Source: Microcella sp. (GTDB lineage: Bacteria > Actinomycetota > Actinomycetes > Actinomycetales > Microbacteriaceae). From it: a DNA stretch of 64,000 bases. The stretch is taken from assembly GCF_019739195.1 (NCBI RefSeq), contig NZ_JAHHDS010000003.1:620001-684000 (forward strand), given 5' to 3'. Position numbers and translations under genes: made by a program. This document shows, piece after piece, positions 43,744-51,914 of this stretch (its first letter is position 1; every line of letters starts with the position of its first letter). A model generated the notes under the pieces. It did not search any database, was not told the DNA's origin, and saw nothing but the letters and a program-made list of their open reading frames with translations.

Positions 43744-45031
43744 GAGAGGCCTCAGGCGCGACGGCCCAGTCGGGCAGGCTCGGCTCGGGCACGCCGAGCA
43801 GGGCGAGCCACGCGCTATCAGGGGCGAAGCGCGCAGGCACCCGAGCGACGGTCCAGCCGGCACGCTCGAACGCATCCCGTGCCGGGTCGGGGTCGATCGA
43901 GCCGTCATCGCGCACGACCGCGGCGGGCGGGCCCACGAGCAGTGCAATGGCGGGGGCGGCGGATGCGCGCTGAGCGAGCATCCATCGCGTCGTCTCAGCG
44001 TCGGGCGCGCCCGAGAGCGCGACGATCGGCAGAGAGCCCGAGCGCAGGAGTGATGGCAGGCTCGCCTCGAGGTCGTTGTCGGCCGGGGTCAGCGTGGCGA
44101 TCGCGAGCGCCCCGAGCACGTCGCCGACCGGGCCGTCGGCGACCGGAGTCTGCTCGTCGTCGAGCGCCTCGCGGCCGTCGGGCGTCGCCAGCTCGACCGT
44201 GTAGCCGCGCTCGGCGAGGTGTACGGCAGCAGAGGCCGCCATGCGCACGATCCACTCGAAGTCGTCGCTCGACGCCGTTCGGCCTCGGGTGCCCCGCACG
44301 CTGCGAGCGTCAGCATATGACGCTGCCTGGGTGTCGACGATGAGCCGAGCATGGGGCCCGGCCTGCGGCTCTTCCTGGCGCACCATGAGCTCACCCTGCC
44401 GCGCCGTCACGCGCCAGTGCACGCGGCGCAGAGCATCGCCGTCGCGGTACTCGCGCGTGACGACGTCATCGTCAGACCGCTCGCGCGAGCGCGTGGTGCG
44501 CGGCCCCGCCTCCGTCGAGGGATCGGGCATCGGCCCGACCGACAGCGGCGTCACGGCCGGGATCACAAGCTGGGTGGTCGTCGCGATCGTGTCGCTCACC
44601 CGCACGGCGAGCGCGAAAGGGTCGCGGTTTTCGATCAGCAGAGGGCCGACACTCACGAGCCCGCGTCGACCGGGTGCGAAGCGGTAGCCGAAGGTGGCGG
44701 GCCGCGTCGACCGCACCTCGCGCAGTCGACCCGGGCCGGCGAAGCCGGGGTGCATGGGCACGCGCTCGACCCATTCGGCGGCTCGGGCGCGGCCATTGAC
44801 GGTGACGTCGACCCGCACCGTCTCACCTTCAATGGCGACCACGGGGTCGAGTTGGCGCGTGACCCGAACGCGAGGCTGCGAGGTGGCCACGGCCAGTAGA
44901 GCGATGAGGGGCGCCGCAACCGCGACCGCCGAGATGGGCAGCAACTCGGGTCGCTCGATGAGGTAGGCGACGACTCCGATCGCGACTCCCACCACGAGAA
45001 ACGCGATGCCGCGCGCGGTCAGGCGTGGCAC
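43736..45031 (-). CDS. DUF58 protein
   Basis: The 431-residue protein has two N-terminal membrane segments (residues ~8-50), an immunoglobulin-like stretch, and the DUF58 core (REYRDGDALRRVHWRVTARQ, then QGELMVRQEEP) leading into a von Willebrand A-like fold. DUF58 proteins work with MoxR ATPases. It starts 8 bp after the moxR stop and overlaps the transglutaminase gene by 8 bp. Confidence 0.92.
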   Translation of the reverse strand: MPRLTARGIAFLVVGVAIGVVAYLIERPELLPISAVAVAAPLIALLAVATSQPRVRVTRQLDPVVAIEGETVRVDVTVNGRARAAEWVERVPMHPGFAGPGRLREVRSTRPATFGYRFAPGRRGLVSVGPLLIENRDPFALAVRVSDTIATTTQLVIPAVTPLSVGPMPDPSTEAGPRTTRSRERSDDDVVTREYRDGDALRRVHWRVTARQGELMVRQEEPQAGPHARLIVDTQAASYADARSVRGTRGRTASSDDFEWIVRMAASAAVHLAERGYTVELATPDGREALDDEQTPVADGPVGDVLGALAIATLTPADNDLEASLPSLLRSGSLPIVALSGAPDAETTRWMLAQRASAAPAIALLVGPPAAVVRDDGSIDPDPARDAFERAGWTVARVPARFAPDSAWLALLGVPEPSLPDWAVAPEASRV

Positions 45032-45039
45032 GGTGCGAC

Positions 45040-46041
45040 CTAGGCCCGCGAGGAGGGCACAGGCACCGCTGTGGCTGCGACGATGCGGTCAACCACCTCG
45101 TCGACACTGCGCACCGGCCGGCCATCGGGGTGCTGGGCGCGCGGCACGAGCAGCATGCGGTGCGAGAGCACGGTGGTCGCGAGAGCGTCGATGTCGTCGG
45201 GCACGACGAAGTCGCGGCCGTCGAGCGCGGCGCGGGCACGGCTGGCGCGCACGAGCTGCAGGGTCGAGCGCGGGCTGGCACCCAGCCGCAGAGCGGAGTC
45301 GTCGCGCGTCGCCTGCACGATGGCGACGGCGTAGCGCTCGACGGCGGGGCTCACGTAGACCTCGCGCGCCGTGGCGATCATGCGGCGCAAGCCCGCTATG
45401 TCGACGACGGGCGACAGCCGTTCGAGCGGGCTGCCGTGCTCGCGATCGCGCACCATGAGCGCTTCGCTCTCTGCGTCGGGGTAGCCGATCGAGATACGCG
45501 CCATGAAGCGGTCGCGCTGCGCTTCGGGCAGGGCGTAGGTGCCCTCCATCTCGATGGGGTTCTGCGTCGCGACGACCAAGAATGGGCTCTCGAGGTGGTG
45601 GGTGCGGCCGTCGACCGTGACCTGCTGCTCTTCCATGCACTCGAGCAGGGCGCTCTGTGTCTTGGGGCTCGCGCGGTTGATCTCGTCGCCGATGACGATG
45701 TGGGCGAACACCGGCCCTGGCGTGAATTCGAAGGTGCCGAGCTGCTGACGAAAGACGCTGACGCCCGTGATGTCGGCCGGCAGCAGGTCGGGCGTGAATT
45801 GAATGCGGTTGACCGTGCCGGCGATGCACTTCGCGAGGGCTCGAGCGAGCATGGTCTTGCCGACGCCCGGAACATCTTCGATCAGCAGGTGCCCCTCGGC
45901 GAGCAGCACGGTGAGAGCGATATCGACCGCTTCGGGCTTGCCGTCGAGCACGCCGTTCATGGCCTTGCGGATGCTCGAACCGAGTTCGGCGAACTCCTCA
46001 GCGCTGAGGCCCTCAGCCGTCGACGTCGTCATCATGCTCAT
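45040..46041 (-). CDS. MoxR-family AAA+ ATPase
   Basis: The 333-residue ATPase carries Walker A (LIEDVPGVGKTMLARAL), Walker B (IVIGDEINRASPKTQSALLE), sensor (VVATQNPIEMEGTYALPEAQ) and a C-terminal lid. MoxR proteins act as chaperone-like partners of DUF58/VWA proteins. Several in-frame ATGs open the gene (MSMMTT); the first is taken, with GAGGA upstream. It is first of the moxR-DUF58-transglutaminase-cofC run, and cofE precedes it by 63 bp on the same strand. Confidence 0.94.
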   Translation of the reverse strand: MSMMTTSTAEGLSAEEFAELGSSIRKAMNGVLDGKPEAVDIALTVLLAEGHLLIEDVPGVGKTMLARALAKCIAGTVNRIQFTPDLLPADITGVSVFRQQLGTFEFTPGPVFAHIVIGDEINRASPKTQSALLECMEEQQVTVDGRTHHLESPFLVVATQNPIEMEGTYALPEAQRDRFMARISIGYPDAESEALMVRDREHGSPLERLSPVVDIAGLRRMIATAREVYVSPAVERYAVAIVQATRDDSALRLGASPRSTLQLVRASRARAALDGRDFVVPDDIDALATTVLSHRMLLVPRAQHPDGRPVRSVDEVVDRIVAATAVPVPSSRA

Positions 46042-46104
46042 TCCTCGACTCTGCCACGATCGGGCAGAGAGCGCTCTGGGAGTCTTCTGACCGCGAATGC
46101 CCGG

Positions 46105-46875
46105 TCAGTTGTAGCCGATCATCTGAACGCCGGCAGAGAAGCCGTCGTCCCAGGCTTCTTTCGTGCCCTTCGTGAAGAGGTCGTCCTCGGCCGGGCGCAC
46201 CAGGCTGCGAGCGCCCGGTGCCGCGGCGTCGAGCAGTCGCTCGAGTCCGCGAACGGCTGCCACGGGAATGCCGCTCGACTTGCCCTTCACGAGGTCGGCG
46301 GCGGCCGCGATCTCGTCGCCGACGGCTGGCGCCGTGACCTCGAGCAGTTTGCCCGCGGCGTCGTGCGAGCCTCGGAGGTCATCCAGCAGGCGCACGCCGC
46401 TCGCCCCGATCGCGATATCGGTCTGGCCCTCTCGCCAGGCTCGCCCGGCAGTGTCGGTGATGACGACGCCGATCGGTGCGCCGACGACCGTTTCGACGGC
46501 GGTGCGGATCGCCGCGGCACTCGCATCAGGGTCGACCGGCAACAGCAGCACTGTGCCGTCGGCGGTGTTGCTCGCGTCGACGCCGGCGGCGGCCATGACG
46601 AGACCGAGCCGGTTCTCGACAATGCGCGTCGTGCCGCCGTCGGCGCGCGTACGTGTCGCCACAATGCGCACCGTCTCGTCAGTGATCGCCTGCTCACGGT
46701 CGGCGGCATGCACGATGCGGCCCTCGGCCTTGCTCACGATCTTGCTCGTGACGGCGAGGATGTCGCCGGGAATGACGCCCGCGTCACGCGCCGCGTCGGC
46801 GATCAGACGCGGCAGGTCGTCGCCGGGAGCCACCTCAGGAAGACCCGGAATTCCCCACACGCGCAACTCGGTCAC
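46105..46875 (-). CDS. cofE: Coenzyme F420-0:L-glutamate ligase
   Basis: The 256-residue enzyme adds glutamate residues to F420-0. It shows [52 protein letters not shown] and [15 protein letters not shown], all typical of CofE. It starts at GTG 46875, 6 nt behind CAGAAT. In mycobacteria this domain is the N-terminal half of FbiB; the C-terminal nitroreductase half that reduces dehydro-F420-0 is absent here, so a separate reductase should be encoded elsewhere. Confidence 0.92.
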   Translation of the reverse strand: MTELRVWGIPGLPEVAPGDDLPRLIADAARDAGVIPGDILAVTSKIVSKAEGRIVHAADREQAITDETVRIVATRTRADGGTTRIVENRLGLVMAAAGVDASNTADGTVLLLPVDPDASAAAIRTAVETVVGAPIGVVITDTAGRAWREGQTDIAIGASGVRLLDDLRGSHDAAGKLLEVTAPAVGDEIAAAADLVKGKSSGIPVAAVRGLERLLDAAAPGARSLVRPAEDDLFTKGTKEAWDDGFSAGVQMIGYN

Positions 46876-46997
46876 TGGCCCATTCTGCCCCGGTATGCCG
46901 TGCGAGTGGATCCCTGCTGAGCCAGTGTGCCTCTCGCGGCACATGCCGCAGACGGCACATACCCGAGAGGGTGCGGCCCCGCCCGCGACGAGCCCGC

Positions 46998-47570
46998 TCA
47001 GATCGGCGACTCGCCCCGCTCGAGCTGCTCGAGGTAGCCAGCGAGCTTGCGTTCGCGGGTCTCTGCCCGCTTGACGCCGTCGAGGCGGAACACGATGCCG
47101 AATCGGGCAGTCGAGCTCAACGACGCGAACGTCGAGGCGGCCGAAGGCGAAGCATCGAGAGCCGCCTGCAGATCAGCGGGCACGACCATTCCCTTCTGGC
47201 TGTAGGCGGCATCCCACCGCCCGTCGGCTTTCGCGCGCTCGACCTGGTCGAGACCCGGCGGGCGCATACGCCCCGCGTCCGTGAGCCTCTCGATGATGCC
47301 GACGTTGCGCTGCGACCACACCGACCGAGGACGGCGCGGTGTGAAGACCTGCAGTGAGTAGTCATCGTCGAGGCCGTAGATCTGCCCATCGATCCAGCCG
47401 AAGCACAGTGCCGATTCGAGCGCTTCGTCGTAGGTGATGCCCGGCGCGGTCGAGCGCTTTTTGCGCATCTTCAGCCGCACTCCAGGGTCGTCGAGGTGCT
47501 CGGCGAGCCACGACTCCCACGCCTCGACGCTCTCGAACAGCAGCGCGGGCTTCTCAGAGTTCGCGACCAC
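46998..47570 (-). CDS. YdeI/OmpD-associated-family protein
   Basis: The 190-residue protein starts at GTG 47570 behind a TACGCT box. The family pattern includes the N-terminal WESWLAEHL and [41 protein letters not shown] and a C-terminal YLEQLERGE. These cytoplasmic proteins have no settled function; some protect against antimicrobial peptides or bind other proteins. Confidence 0.88.
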   Translation of the reverse strand: MVANSEKPALLFESVEAWESWLAEHLDDPGVRLKMRKKRSTAPGITYDEALESALCFGWIDGQIYGLDDDYSLQVFTPRRPRSVWSQRNVGIIERLTDAGRMRPPGLDQVERAKADGRWDAAYSQKGMVVPADLQAALDASPSAASTFASLSSTARFGIVFRLDGVKRAETRERKLAGYLEQLERGESPI

Positions 47571-47576
47571 GGTTCG

Positions 47577-47582
47577 AGCGTA
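47577..47582 (-). promoter_or_regulatory. Leaderless -10 box of YdeI-like gene
   Basis: TACGCT on the minus strand ends 6 nt before the GTG at 47570. Confidence 0.45.
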
Positions 47583-47602
47583 GAGGCGAGGGGCGACAGC
47601 GA

Positions 47603-47893
47603 CTACGCGGGCTTTGTGGCGACGCCGTCGAGCCAGAGCGTGTCACTGGCGTCGCTGTGGGTGCCACCCGTGCCGACGTGCTTCGGATCGATCGACGGAC
47701 CCTTCTTGATGACGTGCACCATGGCCATCGCATGCCCGCGCCCGAGACCGTAGTCATCGGCGAGCCACTGCACGATCACACCCGCTTTCACCGCTGCGTC
47801 GTCGTAGCCGTGATCTCGGGCCTCGTCGAGTAGCGCGCGCGGCGTCTTGCCGGTCTTCGCCTCGATCGCGTCGAGGTACGCCTGGAACGACAT
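47603..47893 (-). CDS. DUF4287 small protein
   Basis: The 96-residue protein matches DUF4287: SFQAYLDAIEAKTGKTPRAL, then GVIVQWLADDYGLGRGHAMA and a short VIKKGP segment. Homologues are small, soluble and uncharacterised. It precedes the YdeI-like gene by 32 bp on the same strand; both often occur near each other as accessory stress genes. Confidence 0.88.
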   Translation of the reverse strand: MSFQAYLDAIEAKTGKTPRALLDEARDHGYDDAAVKAGVIVQWLADDYGLGRGHAMAMVHVIKKGPSIDPKHVGTGGTHSDASDTLWLDGVATKPA

Positions 47894-47976
47894 GGATGCC
47901 CTCTCTCCGTCTGGCTGCGCTCTCGGCGCCCTGCTCTGAGCCTAGAGACCGGCCAGCTGCAGGTCACGCGCCCGGC

Positions 47977-48981
47977 TCAGATCGTCACGATCACCTTGCC
48001 GCGGGCGTGACCGCCCTCGTTGTGCGCGACGGCGACGGCAATGCGTTCGAGGGCGTAAACCTCGTCGACGACGACCCGCAGCGCACCCGTGCCGAGCCAG
48101 TCGGCCAACTGCTGCAGGTCGTCGGTGTCGCGCTTCGCAAGAAACGACGTGTAGGTGCGCTTCGAGAATCGGGAGGCGATCGCCAGCCCGGCCGGTGCTG
48201 CGAGCGGACCGAACCACTGGCCCTTCGGCGCACCGCAGGCGACGAGGGTGCCGGTCGCCGTCAGAATACGCGCGAGATCGCGCCGACTGCGCATGCCCGC
48301 CAGCTCGAGCACGAGGTCGAACCGAGCCAGGCCGTGTGCGACCTCGGTCGTTGTGTAGTCGATCACGTCATCTGCCCCCAGCCGCGCCACAAGCTCCACG
48401 TTGCGCGTGCTCGCCACCGCCGTGACGTGGGCACCGAGCAGTTTCGCGATCTGCACGGCGAAAGTGCCTACCCCGCCCGAGGCGCCGATGATGAGCACCC
48501 GGGGGCGCATCGGCTCGACCTCGCCCGGCAGCCACGCCACTGGCGCCATGAGCCCGCCCGTGCGCAGACCCTGAAGCGCTGTTATCGCGGCCACACCCAC
48601 GCCACCCGCATCGGTCATCGCCAGCGCCGTCGGCTTGTGCACGAGCCCGGCCTCGCCCACCACCATCAGCTCGCTCCAGGCCGCAGAGCCGAAGCCCAGC
48701 ACCTCGTCGCCAACGGCAAACCTGGTCACCCCGGGTCCGACTGCTTCGACAGTTCCGGCGACATCAGAGCCCATGCCGGTCGACGAAGCCTTGGGACGCG
48801 TGAGACCCCGCATGATCCGCACCAGATAGGGCTTGCCGCGCAATTCGTGCCAGTCGAGCGGGTTCACCGAGCTCGCGGCGACGCGCACGAGCACCTGGCC
48901 TTCACGGGCAACGGGAGTCGGAGCATCCACCACACGCAGCACTTCGGGCCCACCGTACGTGGTGGCGACGACTGACTTCAT
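47977..48981 (-). CDS. Zinc-independent MDR alcohol dehydrogenase/quinone oxidoreductase
   Basis: The 334-residue protein is an NADP-dependent medium-chain reductase. The N-terminal GroES-like domain has SVNPLDWHELRGKPY and GMGSDVAGTVEAVG; the Rossmann loop is IIGASGGVGTFAVQIAKLLG. Structural-zinc cysteines are absent, as in quinone oxidoreductases. The ATG at 48981 lies 92 bp from a divergent TetR gene with two candidate operators between, so it is probably that repressor's target. Confidence 0.9.
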   Translation of the reverse strand: MKSVVATTYGGPEVLRVVDAPTPVAREGQVLVRVAASSVNPLDWHELRGKPYLVRIMRGLTRPKASSTGMGSDVAGTVEAVGPGVTRFAVGDEVLGFGSAAWSELMVVGEAGLVHKPTALAMTDAGGVGVAAITALQGLRTGGLMAPVAWLPGEVEPMRPRVLIIGASGGVGTFAVQIAKLLGAHVTAVASTRNVELVARLGADDVIDYTTTEVAHGLARFDLVLELAGMRSRRDLARILTATGTLVACGAPKGQWFGPLAAPAGLAIASRFSKRTYTSFLAKRDTDDLQQLADWLGTGALRVVVDEVYALERIAVAVAHNEGGHARGKVIVTI

Positions 48982-49012
48982 GACGGGCTCCTTCGGGCTT
49001 CCGCTGAGTTGC

Positions 49013-49036
49013 TTACACTGTATGCTTACGGCGTAA
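49013..49036. promoter_or_regulatory. Tandem TetR-type operators
   Basis: TTACA-C-TGTAT (49013-49023) and TTACG-G-CGTAA (49026-49036) are two neighbouring 11-bp near-palindromes. They sit in the divergent region between the MDR reductase and the TetR-family gene, where binding would control both. Confidence 0.6.
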
Positions 49037-49073
49037 ACTACTCATGGATCGACCACCCTGTCAAGGAGGCCGC

Positions 49074-49760
49074 ATGACCCCGCCCCGGGATGCCCTGAGC
49101 TACGACCGCGTGCTGCAGGCTGCCCTCGCCCTCGCCGACGTGCACGGACTCGAGTCGCTCAGCATGCGCCGTCTCGGCTCGGAGTTAGGGGTGGAAGCCA
49201 TGTCGCTATACCGCCATGTGGCCAACAAAGACGCTCTACTCGACGCCATGGTCGACGCCATCGTTCAGACGTGGGTCGACGACGCGCACCCCGCGGTTGA
49301 CGACTGGCGCGCTCGCCTCTCGTCGATCATGCACCGCGCCCACCGCGCCCTGCTCCAGCGGCCCTGGGCAGTCGAGCTGGTCACGGCGCGACCCCGGGTC
49401 GGCGACGCGCGGCTGCGCTATGCCGAAGCGGTCACCACCGCCCTTCTCGACGGTGGCTTCACGCCCCAGCTCGCCCACCACGGACTGCACATTGTCGACG
49501 GCACCATCATGGGTTTCACCGCCCAGCAGGCACGCCGCCCCAGTGCGGCCGCTCTCGGCGATCGGGTGCAGGCGCTGCATGACGGCACCCTCGCCGACAC
49601 GTATCCGGGGATCAGCCGCACCATCCGCGAGCGCCACGATCACCATGAGGAGTATGCGCTCATGGTCGATTTGGTGATCGAGGGGCTAGGTCGCCTGCGC
49701 GACGGCCGGCCGCCACGCCGCAGTGAGTCGGGGGCGGCATACGCGCTGTCGTTCTCTTAA
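49074..49760 (+). CDS. TetR-family transcriptional regulator
   Basis: The 228-residue protein has an N-terminal helix-turn-helix (RVLQAALALADVHGLESLSM, then LGVEAMSLYRHVANKDALLD) and a TetR_C-type ligand domain. The ATG at 49074 has AAGGAGG 5 nt upstream. It is divergent from the MDR reductase, with two TTACN palindromes between. Inducer unknown. Confidence 0.9.
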   Translation: MTPPRDALSYDRVLQAALALADVHGLESLSMRRLGSELGVEAMSLYRHVANKDALLDAMVDAIVQTWVDDAHPAVDDWRARLSSIMHRAHRALLQRPWAVELVTARPRVGDARLRYAEAVTTALLDGGFTPQLAHHGLHIVDGTIMGFTAQQARRPSAAALGDRVQALHDGTLADTYPGISRTIRERHDHHEEYALMVDLVIEGLGRLRDGRPPRRSESGAAYALSFS

Positions 49761-49770
49761 TCTGCCCCCG

Positions 49771-49929
49771 CTAGGCGCGCGAGAACAGCCGCGCGAAGAA
49801 GCCGGGCTCGTTCTCGTGACCCTGGCAGCGATCACGCTGCGGAATGCCCCGCATCACCTGGTTGACGTGCTGACCGCACCCGGTCCAGGTGGCCTTGCCG
49901 CACTTACGGCACGTGATCTGCTGGCACAT
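49771..49929 (-). CDS. 52-residue Cys-rich small protein
   Basis: A short gene from the ATG at 49929 (AAGGAG upstream) encodes MCQQITCRKCGKATWTGCGQ, HVNQVMRGIPQRDRCQGHEN and a basic hydrophobic tail. The five cysteines and two histidines (CxxxxCxxC, then C and C-x-x-H) could bind a zinc or other metal ion. It resembles a conserved group of tiny actinobacterial proteins of unknown role. The promoter region carries a perfect ATACCCC/GGGGTAT palindrome next to a TAAGAT -10 box, so expression is probably controlled by a CsoR-type sensor. Confidence 0.75.
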   Translation of the reverse strand: MCQQITCRKCGKATWTGCGQHVNQVMRGIPQRDRCQGHENEPGFFARLFSRA

Positions 49930-49966
49930 CGTGACTCCTTCTGTCGTGTCACGATCATCTTACTGC

Positions 49967-49982
49967 ATACCCCAGGGGGTAT
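49967..49982. promoter_or_regulatory. CsoR-type operator upstream of Cys-rich protein
   Basis: ATACCCC-AG-GGGGTAT is a perfect 7-bp inverted repeat. On the minus strand it ends a few bases before TAAGAT, so a bound repressor would block polymerase. The TACCCC/GGGGTA core is the shape seen at CsoR-family copper and persulfide (CstR) sites. Confidence 0.65.
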
Positions 49983-49985
49983 TCT

Positions 49986-50414
49986 TCAACGCGGGGCGCG
50001 CTCCAGCGCGAAGTAGGCGTTCGCCCGCGGAGTCCACAGCCAGCTCAGCACGATGGCCGAGATCAGCACGCTCACGACGCCGGCGAAGAGGGCGATTCCT
50101 CCTGAGGTGAGGGCGATGATCTGAGTGGCGATCGAGACGACGCGCACGGCGGTGAAGATCAGCCGCGAGAGGTTGCTACCGCGCAACAGGCCCCCCGCGA
50201 CGGCCACCACGATGATGCCAGCGATGATGATCGTGATGGCCGTGAGCAGCCCGCCCGGCACCGGGTTCTGCACGATCGCGGCGCCTGTGACGAGCACGAG
50301 CAACATCGAGCCGCCGATGATGTCGACGATGCCGCCCACATAGGCGAGCACGCCAATGAAGCTCACGCCGCCAGGTCGACGCGCATCCACAGTGGGTGAC
50401 GAAGCCTGAGTCAT
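49986..50414 (-). CDS. Small polytopic membrane protein
   Basis: The 142-residue protein from ATG 50414 has four hydrophobic segments, about residues 18-45, 50-75, 83-105 and 110-130, and short charged ends. There is no signal peptide. Leaderless promoter TACAGT lies 6 nt upstream. No family recognised beyond generic actinobacterial membrane protein. Confidence 0.7.
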   Translation of the reverse strand: MTQASSPTVDARRPGGVSFIGVLAYVGGIVDIIGGSMLLVLVTGAAIVQNPVPGGLLTAITIIIAGIIVVAVAGGLLRGSNLSRLIFTAVRVVSIATQIIALTSGGIALFAGVVSVLISAIVLSWLWTPRANAYFALERAPR

Positions 50415-50420
50415 GCGCTC

Positions 50421-50426
50421 ACTGTA
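50421..50426 (-). promoter_or_regulatory. Leaderless -10 box of membrane protein gene
   Basis: TACAGT on the minus strand ends 6 nt before the ATG at 50414. Confidence 0.45.
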
Positions 50427-50528
50427 ACGAAACGGCATCGGTCGCGATACGGCGAGTTTCGGTCGTTGCGCGACGGCCGTCGGGGGCGCTAGGTTCTGTG
50501 AGCGCCATATGACGAAAGGAGGCCGAGC

Positions 50529-50597
50529 GTGTTGATTCGATTCACCCAGGGGATGATCCCCACCACCGCCGGCTTCGTCGGCGTCTTCACCGCCTGA
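50529..50597 (+). CDS. Very short ORF with strong ribosome site (possible leader peptide)
   Basis: A GTG at 50529 follows AAAGGAGG and a TAGGTT box (50490-50495), and opens a 22-codon frame (MLIRFTQGMIPTTAGFVGVF plus two residues). It is mildly hydrophobic. Good signals but tiny size make it a candidate leader peptide or small protein; the 240 bp after it hold no recognised gene. Confidence 0.4.
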   Translation: MLIRFTQGMIPTTAGFVGVFTA

Positions 50598-50836
50598 TCG
50601 GGCAGCAGCACTTCCGCCGCCCGCTCCATGCCGGTGGCGACGCTCTCGAAGCCCGATTCGAACTCTTTCGAATCCGCCACGGCTCTGACGGCTGCACCTG
50701 ATCGTGGGTGCGCTGCGCAGGGCTCTCGGGCGGCGCGCGCGACCGTGCGCGCCGCCCTCCCCCGCTGTGCCATGAGCACCGCATCTCGACAGGGCTGCAC
50801 CACCGTGCGCCCGACGGCAGTGAGGAACCACTTCTG

Positions 50837-51106
50837 ATGAACACCACCATGACGGCGGCCCGGCCGGGTCGTCAACAGCAGCACCCCCCGAGTCCTACGA
50901 TCACGACCCGCGCTTCGGCGCGGCGCGTCGGCCTCATCGACCGTCTGGCCTTGCGGCTGGGCGTGGCGCTGGTCGCCTGGAGCCGACGGCCGCGCGAGCT
51001 CGACTCGCGCGACCAGCTGTCTCGACAGGTGCAGCGCGAGATGTCGACCGAGCAGCGCGAACGGCAGACGCAGCGACTCATGCTGCAGCTGCTGCCTCCG
51101 CGCTAG
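50837..51106 (+). CDS. Small basic hypothetical protein
   Basis: The 89-residue protein starts at ATG 50837, with GAGGAA upstream. Residues ~28-50 (RRVGLIDRLALRLGVALVAW) form an amphipathic or membrane-skimming helix, and the C-terminus is rich in Arg and Gln (REMSTEQRERQTQRLMLQLL). Similar short proteins occur in Microbacteriaceae without known role. The preceding frame ends in a TGATG overlap with this start, so upstream translation may couple to it. Confidence 0.5.
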   Translation: MNTTMTAARPGRQQQHPPSPTITTRASARRVGLIDRLALRLGVALVAWSRRPRELDSRDQLSRQVQREMSTEQRERQTQRLMLQLLPPR

Positions 51107-51143
51107 CGCGAGCGATGACAGCACTGAGCCGGGCGCCTGGCGG

Positions 51144-51812
51144 CTACCTACCCCAGGCGCTCGGCGGGGCTTCGATCACCGGCACGTCGGCGTACGACCA
51201 GTGCGCACCGTTGTTGTACATGCCTGTGGCCCAGCCCGAGAACCAGATCGCGCGCTCGACCTCGGCCGTCGGCGCAGAGGCGCGCAGCGTCGCAACGATT
51301 TCGCTGTAGCGGCCCAAGGTGTTGAGCGCCTCGGCAGCGTTCTCGGCAGCGTCGACGAGGGTCGCGTAGCGACCGGTTCCGCCCCCACCGCCCGAGCCCC
51401 AGCCGTTGTTGAGCGGGTTGTTGCGAGTCCACCAGGCGTCAACGTAGTTCTCTTGACGCATCCACCGCGTCACCACAGTCACGTTGCTGTCGGTGAGCGG
51501 AAAGTCGCCCATCAGCAGCACGAGCTTCGCCCAGTCGTGATTCGTGCCACCGGCGATGAACGTCTCGTACCCGGGAGTGGCCCCGAAGTCGTGACGCTCG
51601 GCAATCGGCAGAGCATCCACGGCCGCGACTGCGAGCGGCTGCGCGTTCTCATCGACGTACACGGCGAACAGTTCTTCGCGCGTCGGCGTCGAGAAGCCCA
51701 GGCTCGCCATGAGCACGAGGCCAGCGATGATCGACGTGAAGACCGTGCGCGTCGTCGACCAGGCGTGACGTCGGTACGCCGCGCGCGACGCGTGACGACG
51801 GTGCTTCGACAT
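51144..51812 (-). CDS. Secreted lysozyme-like protein
   Basis: The 222-residue protein has a long basic N-terminus and a membrane segment (VFTSIIAGLVLMASLGF) that should act as signal peptide or anchor. The outer part resembles phage-type lytic enzymes that share W-M-R-x-E-N...NNPLN (here WMRQENYVDAWW and RNNPLNNGWGSG), followed by DAAENAAEALNTL and YSEIVATL. Muralytic activity is an inference from this pattern. It stands alone between the small basic protein and fgd. Confidence 0.6.
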   Translation of the reverse strand: MSKHRRHASRAAYRRHAWSTTRTVFTSIIAGLVLMASLGFSTPTREELFAVYVDENAQPLAVAAVDALPIAERHDFGATPGYETFIAGGTNHDWAKLVLLMGDFPLTDSNVTVVTRWMRQENYVDAWWTRNNPLNNGWGSGGGGGTGRYATLVDAAENAAEALNTLGRYSEIVATLRASAPTAEVERAIWFSGWATGMYNNGAHWSYADVPVIEAPPSAWGR

Positions 51813-51914
51813 GGTGCGGAATCCCCCCAGAGAACGTCACCGGGCGGGAGTCTGGGCCAGTGACAGTCTTCTAGGAGACCAGCGCCCGCGGCGATGGCCC
51901 GGATTCGCCCAGGT

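Noticed and set aside
50628-50837. 69-codon frame ending in a TGATG overlap with the next ATG
   Set aside because: No ribosome site and odd composition; kept only as a note on possible coupling, not as a gene.
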